DNA from: Mycobacterium sp. GA-1199
GTDB lineage: Bacteria; Actinomycetota; Actinomycetes; Mycobacteriales; Mycobacteriaceae
NCBI RefSeq assembly: GCF_001500045.1
Contig: NZ_LQIX01000053.1
Location: 186,001 to 250,000, forward strand
Direction: 5' to 3'
DNA: 64,000 nt
Shown here: positions 58,355 through 64,000 of the stretch, piece by piece
How positions within the stretch are numbered: the stretch's first letter is position 1
How the letters are laid out: each line of letters starts with the position of its first letter
Position numbers and translations under genes: made by a program
The notes under the pieces: model-generated
What the model was told of the DNA's origin: nothing
The model's input: the letters and a program-made list of their open reading frames with translations, nothing else
Databases searched by the model: none

Positions 58355-59200
58355 TTAGAACCGACTGATCTCTGCGCGGAAGGTTTCGTCTTTCAAGAAC
58401 AGCGACGTGTTGTCGGCACCGAGGTGCGTCCACTTCAGGTTGAGCCCACCGTCGACGAGAATCGTCTGCCCGGTGATGTAGCTCGACAGGTCCGAGAGCA
58501 AGAACAAGATGGCCCCCGCCTGTTCTTCGGGCCGACCGCGCCTGCCCATCGCGATCGCGCGCCGATCCCGGTCGGGGTCGACGTCGACGTAGGTGCGCGA
58601 CGCGGCGGTCTCGGTCACCCCCGGCGCCACCGCGTTGACACGGATGTCGTCGTGCGCCAACTCGGCTGCCATGGTGCGTGTCATCGCGACCACCGCCGCC
58701 TTCGCTGTGCCGTAGGCGATGTGGAACGGCGCGGTGTTCATCCCGCTGATCGACGACACCGAGACGATGGATCCGGGCTTGCCCCCGGCGCGGATCTCGG
58801 CCGCGACGGCCTGGCTCATGAAGAACGCCGTCTCGAGGTTCGCGGCGAATAACGCCCGCCAGTCCTCGCGCGTCACCCGGGTCGACGGCATCCATGTCGA
58901 CGGGGCCGCGCCGCCTGCGATGTTCACCAGTCCGTAGAGATCCCCATCGGTTCGCCGGACCTGCTCCATCACGGTGGCGATGCCCTCGTCGGTGGAGGCG
59001 TCGGCGGAGACCGGAACGACCGGCAGACCCTGGTCGGCCAGCGGCCCGACGTGTTCGTCGAGGTTCTCTTTCGACCGGCTGACGGCCACCACCGTGGCGC
59101 CTGCCTCGGCCGCCATCCGGGTGATCGTGGTGCCGATTCCGCCGCCGCCCGCACCCGAGACCACGACGACGCGGCCGTCCAGCCTCAGAAGGTCGCCCAT
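58355..59200 (-). CDS. short-chain dehydrogenase/reductase, first gene of the catabolic operon
   Basis: A 281-residue SDR. The cofactor motif SGAGGGGIG is at 15-23 and NIAGG at about 93-97. The active site has a Ser near 150 and Tyr163/Lys167 in IAYGTAKAA. The end has VDGGLNLKW. ATG 59200 is chosen over an in-frame start at 59275 that would run through the operator palindromes. The operator-like TTGTCCGGACAA begins only 6 bases upstream of the ATG and there is no clear ribosome-binding site, so the transcript may be nearly leaderless. Confidence 0.88.
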   Translation of the reverse strand: MGDLLRLDGRVVVVSGAGGGGIGTTITRMAAEAGATVVAVSRSKENLDEHVGPLADQGLPVVPVSADASTDEGIATVMEQVRRTDGDLYGLVNIAGGAAPSTWMPSTRVTREDWRALFAANLETAFFMSQAVAAEIRAGGKPGSIVSVSSISGMNTAPFHIAYGTAKAAVVAMTRTMAAELAHDDIRVNAVAPGVTETAASRTYVDVDPDRDRRAIAMGRRGRPEEQAGAILFLLSDLSSYITGQTILVDGGLNLKWTHLGADNTSLFLKDETFRAEISRF

Positions 59201-59206
59201 CGCTAT

Positions 59207-59218
59207 TTGTCCGGACAA
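59207..59218. promoter_or_regulatory. palindromic operator TTGTCCGGACAA next to the minus-strand operon
   Basis: TTGTCCGGACAA is a perfect 12-bp palindrome starting 6 bases upstream of the SDR start codon at 59200. A second, 10/12 copy lies at 59303-59314. The GTC-NN-GAC core resembles HutC/DasR-type GntR operators (DasR: TGGTCTAGACCA). A GntR/UTRA gene is in the divergent operon. Confidence 0.6.
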
Positions 59219-59220
59219 CG

Positions 59221-59251
59221 AATAGTGCTCTCCATGTTGCAGAACACTATT
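59221..59251. promoter_or_regulatory. 31-bp interrupted palindrome in the divergent promoter
   Basis: AATAGTGCTCT (59221-59231) and AGAACACTATT (59241-59251) are complementary at 10 of 11 positions around a 9-base centre. It lies between the two TTGTC operators and is a second candidate regulator site or promoter-spanning operator. Confidence 0.55.
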
Positions 59252-59302
59252 CCCCAGCGCGAATCGACGAGTCAAGGGCCGAAAACCTTCTCTGAAGGCC
59301 TA

Positions 59303-59314
59303 TTGTCTGGACTA
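59303..59314. promoter_or_regulatory. second TTGTC operator copy next to the plus-strand operon
   Basis: TTGTCTGGACTA matches the palindrome TTGTCCGGACAA at 10 of 12 positions and ends 25 bases before the propeller gene ATG. Each operator copy thus lies close to one of the two divergent starts. Confidence 0.55.
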
Positions 59315-59339
59315 AGCAGCCTTGCTAACGTGCCAGGTC

Positions 59340-60947
59340 ATGACGCGATCGGCGACGGGGTCCTTGCAGCAGTCTCGCTATCCGGGTGGCAATCCGACCG
59401 GCGCCGAGGGGTGGCGCGTCGACCGGATCACCGCCCCGAGCCGGCTGTTCGGCGCGAACGGTCTGCGCACCGGCCCCGACGGCCGCGTCTACGTGGCCCA
59501 GGTGACGGGCAGCCAGATCAGCGCGCTGGATCTGGGCACCGGAAACCTCGAGACCGTCAGCGCCAAGGGCGGCGACATCGTCGCCCCCGACGACGTCGCC
59601 TTCGACGGCGACGGCAACCTGTTCGCGACCGAGGTGATGGACGGACGAGTCAGCGTGCGTGACGCCGCGGGCCGCACCCGGGTGCTGCGCGACGACCTGC
59701 CATGCGCGAACGGCATCACCGTGCATCGGGATCGCTTGTTCGTCAACGAGTGCCGCGACGGCGGGCGGCTGATGGAACTCGACCGTGGTACGGGTGCCGA
59801 GCGGATTCTGTTGCAGGACCTGCCGTCACCGAACGCCATGGAGGTGGGTCCGGACGGCTTGCTGTACTACCCGTTGATGACGGCCAATGAGATCTGGCGC
59901 ATCGACCCCAATGGCGGTGAGCCGCAACGGGTGGCCGCGGACCTCGGCGTGCCCGATGCGGTGAAGTTCGACCCGCAGGGCAATCTGGTCTCCACACAGG
60001 TGGCCAGCGGCCAGGTGCTGCGCATCGATCCCCGAAGTGGCGAGAAAACGCTTCTGGCGCAGCTCAACCCGGGGTTGGACAACCTGACGTTCGTCGGGGA
60101 CCGGCTGTTCGTCTCGAACTTCACCGGGGAGATCACCGAGATCGTCGGTGTCGGCGAGACCCGCACACTGCTCGGCGGCGGGTTGAACTGGCCGCTCGAT
60201 CTGGCGGTGGGCGAGGACGACCGGCTCTACGTCGCCGACGGCACCTACTTCTACACCGTCGGCGATGGCGGCTCGCTGCAGACGGTCGGCATGCTGTTCT
60301 CCCCCGGCTACCCCGGCTTCCTTCGCGGGGTGGCACCTGTTGCGGGCGGGGCGTTCGTGGTGTCCACCTCGGGTGGTCAGATCGGTCGGTACCGCCCCGC
60401 CGATGGCTTGACCGATTATCTCGCGGACGGTTTCGACCAGCTCTACGGTGTGGCGGTCGGCCCGGGTGAGCGGATCGTGTTCACCGAGCTCGGCACCGGC
60501 CGGGTCCACGCGCTGGGGTCGGGCGGCACCGAGGTGCTGGCGTCGGATCTGCGGGATCCGGTCGGGGTGATCTTCGACGACGACGGCCGCTTGCTGGTCG
60601 CCGAATCGGGGGCGGGACGGGTGCTCACGGTCGGCGATACCCCAGAAACCGTGGTCGACGGTCTGCGGCGGCCGCAGGGCATCGCGGTCGCCGACGGGGT
60701 GCTCTACATCGTCGACGCCGGCGCCAAGGAGGTCGTCGCGGTGAACCTGGCCACCGACGCGCGCACCACGATCGCGTCGGATCTGCCGGTGGGTCCGCCT
60801 CCGGGTGTGCAGCCCAAGCCGCTCAAGGGCATGCCGCCGTTCTCCGGACCGCAGGGACCGTTCGCGGGTATCGCCGTCGGCCCCGACGGCACACTGTATG
60901 TGTCGGCCGACGGCGAGGGCAGCGTGCTCGCGCTGCGGCGCACATGA
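59340..60947 (+). CDS. beta-propeller protein, SMP-30/gluconolactonase-like
   Basis: A 535-residue protein made of repeated six-bladed-propeller units across its full length. Units such as GANGLRTGPDGRVYVAQV, PNAMEVGPDGLLYYPLM and GIAVGPDGTLYVSADG are of the SMP-30/gluconolactonase/NHL type. It is about 200 residues longer than a normal SMP-30, suggesting two propellers or extra blades. No signal peptide is seen. A lactone hydrolase role would fit the BVMO across the promoter, but the family also includes non-enzymes. ATG 59340 is used; TTG 59322 is an alternative. It overlaps the GntR gene by ATGA. Confidence 0.82.
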   Translation: MTRSATGSLQQSRYPGGNPTGAEGWRVDRITAPSRLFGANGLRTGPDGRVYVAQVTGSQISALDLGTGNLETVSAKGGDIVAPDDVAFDGDGNLFATEVMDGRVSVRDAAGRTRVLRDDLPCANGITVHRDRLFVNECRDGGRLMELDRGTGAERILLQDLPSPNAMEVGPDGLLYYPLMTANEIWRIDPNGGEPQRVAADLGVPDAVKFDPQGNLVSTQVASGQVLRIDPRSGEKTLLAQLNPGLDNLTFVGDRLFVSNFTGEITEIVGVGETRTLLGGGLNWPLDLAVGEDDRLYVADGTYFYTVGDGGSLQTVGMLFSPGYPGFLRGVAPVAGGAFVVSTSGGQIGRYRPADGLTDYLADGFDQLYGVAVGPGERIVFTELGTGRVHALGSGGTEVLASDLRDPVGVIFDDDGRLLVAESGAGRVLTVGDTPETVVDGLRRPQGIAVADGVLYIVDAGAKEVVAVNLATDARTTIASDLPVGPPPGVQPKPLKGMPPFSGPQGPFAGIAVGPDGTLYVSADGEGSVLALRRT

Positions 60948-61681
60948 CCGTCAGCCCCACCGACCATCGCTACCTGCAGGTGGCGCGGACCCTGCGCAAG
61001 GAGATCGTCGACGGGATCTACCCCGTCGGCTCGCAGCTGCCCACCGAACAACAGCTGTGCGAACGGTTCGCGGTCAGCCGCTACACCGTCCGCGAGGCGT
61101 TGCGCCGGCTGCGGGAGGACAACCTGATCGCGTCGCGGCCACGCGCCGGCACCCTCGTGGTTCCCCGCCCCGCCTCCAATTCCTATGCCCAGGACGTCGT
61201 TTCGATCGACGACCTGCTGGCGTTCGCGGCGGGGGCACAGCTCACGATCGAGTCCAACGCGATGGTCACCGTCGACGAGGAACTGGCCGAGCACACCGGA
61301 TTGACGGCCGGTACGCAGTGGCTCGCGGTCCGCGGATGCCGGCAGGCCGAGGGCAGCGACACCCCCATGTGCACCACCGAGTACTACATCAATCGGGCGT
61401 TCGCTGCGGTCGGGCGTCTGCTGCAACGCCATTCGGGACCGATCTTCCCGTTGATCGAGGATCTGTTCGGGGTCAGCATCGTCGAGGTGCATCAGGAGAT
61501 GGCGGCCATCACCGTTTCACCGGAGCTCGCCACGGCACTCAAAGTCGATGCGGGCAGCGCCGCTCTGAAGATGCGCCGCGCCTACACGACCTCCGACGGC
61601 GAGATCGCGCAGGTGACCATCAACACCCATCCGTCGTCGCGGTACCGGCACTCGATGACGATGCGCCGGATCAAGGGCTAG
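60944..61681 (+). CDS. GntR family regulator with UTRA ligand domain (HutC type)
   Basis: A 245-residue HutC-subfamily GntR protein. The N-terminal winged helix covers about 8-73 (ARTLRKEIVDGIYPVGSQLPTE, FAVSRYTVREALRRLREDNLI in parts). The UTRA small-molecule domain covers about 95-240. Such proteins usually repress neighbouring catabolic genes until the inducer binds. It overlaps the propeller gene by 4 bases. The TTGTCYGGACWA palindromes in the divergent promoter at 59207 and 59303 are the likely binding sites. Confidence 0.92.
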   Translation: MTVSPTDHRYLQVARTLRKEIVDGIYPVGSQLPTEQQLCERFAVSRYTVREALRRLREDNLIASRPRAGTLVVPRPASNSYAQDVVSIDDLLAFAAGAQLTIESNAMVTVDEELAEHTGLTAGTQWLAVRGCRQAEGSDTPMCTTEYYINRAFAAVGRLLQRHSGPIFPLIEDLFGVSIVEVHQEMAAITVSPELATALKVDAGSAALKMRRAYTTSDGEIAQVTINTHPSSRYRHSMTMRRIKG

Positions 61682-61689
61682 GCCGAACC

Positions 61690-63234
61690 GTGCGGGTCGA
61701 CGAGAAGCGCAGCGCCGATGCCTACCGGCGCGGGCTGTGGGTGCACGACACGCTGGCCGACGCACTGCGCGACGCGGCCACCTCGACGCCCGAGCGAACC
61801 GTGTTGGTGGACGGCGACATCCGACTCACCTGCCGCGAACTGCATGACCGGGCCGTGGCACTGGCACACGCGTTGATGTCGCGGATGCCCGCCGGCAGCG
61901 TGGTGTCGTTCATGCTGCCGAACTGGTACGAGGCCGCGGTCATCTACCACGGGGCGACCTTGGCCGGCATGGTGGTCAACCCGATCCTGCCCTCGCTGCG
62001 CGATCGCGAACTGGCCTTCATTCTCCGCGACGCCGACGTCCGCGCGGTCTTCGTGCCGTCCGACTTCAACAAACACGACTACGTCGCAATGCTCGACCGC
62101 GTGACCGGCGCAATGTCCGCGCCGCCCGAAGTCGTCGTCGTACGGGGGGACGCGGGCGATCACACGCCGTTCGAATCACTCCTCGACGGCGGGGGCACGG
62201 GTGTGTTGCCGGTGTTGAACGCGGACACGGTGCGCATGATCCTCTACACCTCGGGGACGACCGGTCGGCCGAAAGGCGTGCTGCACACTCATAACTCGGT
62301 CCACGCCCTGATCCGTCAGATCGGCCGGCATTGGCGCGTCGCGGCCGGGGACACATTCCTGGTGCCCTCTCCGATCGCGCACATCGGCGGGTCGATCTAC
62401 GCGTTCGAATGCCCCCTGCTGCTGGGTAGTACGGCCGTGCTGATGCAACGCTGGGATCCCGACGCCGCGGTGGCGTTGATGCTCGACGAGCGGGTCACGC
62501 ACATGGCCGGGGCCACACCGTTCCTCGACGGGTTGCTCGGCGCGGCCGAGCGCGCCGGGACGCGGCTACCCGAGCTGAAGGTCTTCATCTGCGGGGGCGC
62601 ATCGGTGCCATCGTCGCTGATCCGAAGCGCCACCGCCTATTTCGACAACGCCGCGGTATCGCGCGTCTACGGTTCCACCGAGGTTCCGGTGACCACGGTC
62701 GGCTCCTTGGACGACGCCGACCACGCCGCCGACACCGACGGGCGACCGGGGATCGCCGACGTCAAACTCGTCGACGGCGAGATCTGCGCCCGCGGGCCGC
62801 AGATGCTCGTCGGCTACCTGCATCCCGAAGACGAGACCACCGTATTCGACGACGAAGGCCACTTCCGCACAGGCGATCTCGGCCGGTGGGTCGACGACGG
62901 CTTTCTCGTCGTGACCGGCCGCGCCAAGGACATCATCATCCGCAACGGGGAGAACATCTCGCCCAAGGAGATCGAGGACATCCTCATCGGACATCCGGGC
63001 ATCGCGGAGATCGCGATCGTCGGCGTGCCGGACGAGCGCACCGGTGAGCGGGCGTGCGCCGTCGTGGTGGCCAGTGACCAGCCTCCGCCGGATGTCACCG
63101 CCATGCGAACGATGCTCGAGGAGCACGGCGTGGCCCGGTTCAAAGCACCCGAGCAGGTGGCGGTGTGGGAGTCGTTGCCCAAGAACGACGCCGGGAAAGT
63201 GTTGAAGCATCGGATACGAGCGGCGCTGATATGA
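61690..63234 (+). CDS. acyl-CoA synthetase (AMP-forming), second of the island
   Basis: A 514-residue ANL-superfamily CoA ligase with the P-loop LYTSGTTGRPKGV, VYGSTEVP and the FRTGDLGRWVDDGFLVVTGR hinge. IIRNGENISPKEIEDIL and the catalytic-Lys ending LPKNDAGKVLKHRIR follow. All motifs are intact, so it should activate an acid to a CoA ester. GTG 61690 starts 8 bases after the GntR stop. The frame is open back to 60805 but that overlaps earlier genes. Its substrate class resembles cyclohexanecarboxylate/medium-chain ligases only loosely. Confidence 0.9.
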   Translation: MRVDEKRSADAYRRGLWVHDTLADALRDAATSTPERTVLVDGDIRLTCRELHDRAVALAHALMSRMPAGSVVSFMLPNWYEAAVIYHGATLAGMVVNPILPSLRDRELAFILRDADVRAVFVPSDFNKHDYVAMLDRVTGAMSAPPEVVVVRGDAGDHTPFESLLDGGGTGVLPVLNADTVRMILYTSGTTGRPKGVLHTHNSVHALIRQIGRHWRVAAGDTFLVPSPIAHIGGSIYAFECPLLLGSTAVLMQRWDPDAAVALMLDERVTHMAGATPFLDGLLGAAERAGTRLPELKVFICGGASVPSSLIRSATAYFDNAAVSRVYGSTEVPVTTVGSLDDADHAADTDGRPGIADVKLVDGEICARGPQMLVGYLHPEDETTVFDDEGHFRTGDLGRWVDDGFLVVTGRAKDIIIRNGENISPKEIEDILIGHPGIAEIAIVGVPDERTGERACAVVVASDQPPPDVTAMRTMLEEHGVARFKAPEQVAVWESLPKNDAGKVLKHRIRAALI

Positions 63235-63255
63235 CCGCGGACGCGAGGAGCAAGA

Positions 63256-64000
63256 ATGGTTCAGGTAGCGATCGTGACCGGGGCGAGCAGCGGCATCGGG
63301 TTCGGCTGTGCGACCAAACTGGCCGAGGCGGGCATGGCGGTGCTGGGCACCGGCCGCGACGAGACGAGGCTCGCCGGGTTGGCGAAGGCCGTCGGTGACC
63401 CCGACCGCGTCGCGACGGTTGCGGTCGACCTCACCGCCGACGATGCTCCGCAGCGGATCGTGCAGACCGCGCTGGACCGGTGGGGTCGTATCGACTTCCT
63501 GGTCAACAACGCCGGCGTCGGCAGCCCCAAGCCGTTGCACGAAACCGACGACGAATCCCTGGACTACTTCCTGGGATTGATGCTGCGGGCACCGTTCCGG
63601 TTGGCCCGCGACGTGATCACGCACATGGAGGCCGGCTCGGGGATCGTCAACGTGACCTCGACGTTCGCCGTCGTCGGCGGGCTGCGCGGTGGCGCGTACT
63701 CCGCGGCCAAGGGCGGATTGACCTCGCTGACTCAGCACATCGCATGCCAGTACGGTCCGCAGGGAATCCGCTGTAACGCAGTGGCTCCCGGGGTGACGCT
63801 GACGCCGATGGTGGCGACGCGACTCGAAGATGAGCGGTTCCGCAAGATCAACACCGAGATGACCCCGTACCCGCGGTTGGGCGAGGTGAACGACATCGCC
63901 AGCACGGTGGCGTTCCTGTGTTCGGAGGGTGCGAGTTTCATCAACGGGCAGACGATCGTCGTCGACGGCGGCTGGAGTTCGACGAAGTACCTGTCGGACT
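63256..64000 (+). CDS. short-chain dehydrogenase/reductase, cut by the window end
   Basis: The first 248 residues of an SDR; the end lies beyond the window. TGASSGIG is at 8-15, NNAGVG at about 84-89, Ser135, and Tyr148/Lys152 in YSAAKGG. The VDGGW motif near the window end shows it is almost complete. ATG 63256 has GAGGAG 5 bases upstream; an ATG at 63231 overlapping the ligase stop is out of frame. Fourth gene of the plus-strand operon. Confidence 0.9.
   Translation, partial: MVQVAIVTGASSGIGFGCATKLAEAGMAVLGTGRDETRLAGLAKAVGDPDRVATVAVDLTADDAPQRIVQTALDRWGRIDFLVNNAGVGSPKPLHETDDESLDYFLGLMLRAPFRLARDVITHMEAGSGIVNVTSTFAVVGGLRGGAYSAAKGGLTSLTQHIACQYGPQGIRCNAVAPGVTLTPMVATRLEDERFRKINTEMTPYPRLGEVNDIASTVAFLCSEGASFINGQTIVVDGGWSSTKYLSD

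Noticed and set aside
55342..58368. Open frame of 1008 codons on the plus strand
   Set aside because: It lies entirely antisense to the BVMO and Rieske genes, whose residues and motifs are well preserved. The sequence is low in recognisable motifs and rich in Arg, Val and Gly, the usual result of GC-rich third positions.
40686..64000. Assignment of the island to cholesterol degradation
   Set aside because: No KstR-type operator, HsaC, KshB, Mce or KstD gene is present. The gene order does not match the known sterol cluster.

Overview
The window is 64 kb of very GC-rich DNA with densely packed genes, many GTG starts and frequent 4-base stop/start overlaps. Gene content points firmly to a fast-growing environmental mycobacterium (Mycolicibacterium-like). 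It has a SigK/RskA pair, a lysine-tailed Ku, a 13E12-type DUF222/HNH protein, small secreted proteins, a DevS/DosT-type haem kinase, an OtsB1-like trehalose protein, an 18-kDa-antigen-type Hsp20, many acyl-CoA dehydrogenases and F420-type enzymes. No rRNA, CRISPR array, transposase or prophage was seen. No stretch of more than 300 bases lacks a gene.

Layout. (1) 1-9820 is a mixed housekeeping region: a small exported protein, a DUF222/HNH protein with a possible SOS box on its start codon, a PfkB sugar kinase overlapping ku, an SDR plus a DapB-like reductase, two sister secreted peptides, an Nramp transporter (mntH), a gamma-glutamylcyclotransferase/poly-gamma-glutamate hydrolase fusion, and a DUF1365 gene. 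(2) 9047-11117 is a shortened sigK locus (DUF1365-sigK-rskA), followed by ybdK, an F420-type oxidoreductase, a Baeyer-Villiger-type flavoprotein and tRNA-Arg(CCT). (3) 15398-29323 is a dormancy (DosR-type) island: an orphan DevS-like kinase, pfkB, an otsB1-like phosphatase/GH65 fusion, a PEP synthase-like gene, a two-domain phosphotransferase/AAA kinase, two double-domain universal stress proteins and a GAF-ANTAR regulator. Two good DosR boxes lie between the divergent otsB1 and pps genes, and degenerate copies precede other genes. (4) 29583-32580 holds a carotenoid oxygenase, a double HxlR regulator and an hsp20 gene behind a nearly perfect CIRCE operator. (5) 32694-40699 holds a cyclase/ATPase/LuxR giant regulator and small enzymes. 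(6) 40686-64000 is a large catabolic island.

How the catabolic island may work. On the minus strand, 15 consecutive genes run from an SDR at 59200 to an acyl-CoA ligase ending at 40686. They include a Rieske oxygenase, a BVMO, two SDRs, a CoA transferase, two large/small acyl-CoA dehydrogenase pairs, a Gfo/Idh/MocA protein, a thiamine-diphosphate enzyme, an aldehyde dehydrogenase, an AcuI-type reductase and a hot-dog hydratase. On the plus strand, a divergent operon carries a beta-propeller (SMP-30-like) protein, a GntR/UTRA regulator, a second acyl-CoA ligase and another SDR. TTGTCYGGACWA palindromes sit next to both start codons in the shared promoter region and are the likely operators of the GntR protein. 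The gene set fits oxidation of a cyclic alcohol or ketone to a lactone, ring opening, CoA activation and beta/alpha-type chain shortening. The substrate cannot be read from sequence.

Other signals of interest are a dispersed asymmetric palindrome (32592-32648 and, inverted, 52890-52951, where it forms the C-terminal tail of a CoA transferase), a 21-bp perfect palindrome after ku, and a triple 11-bp-phased ACCTTA repeat at 37942-37978.
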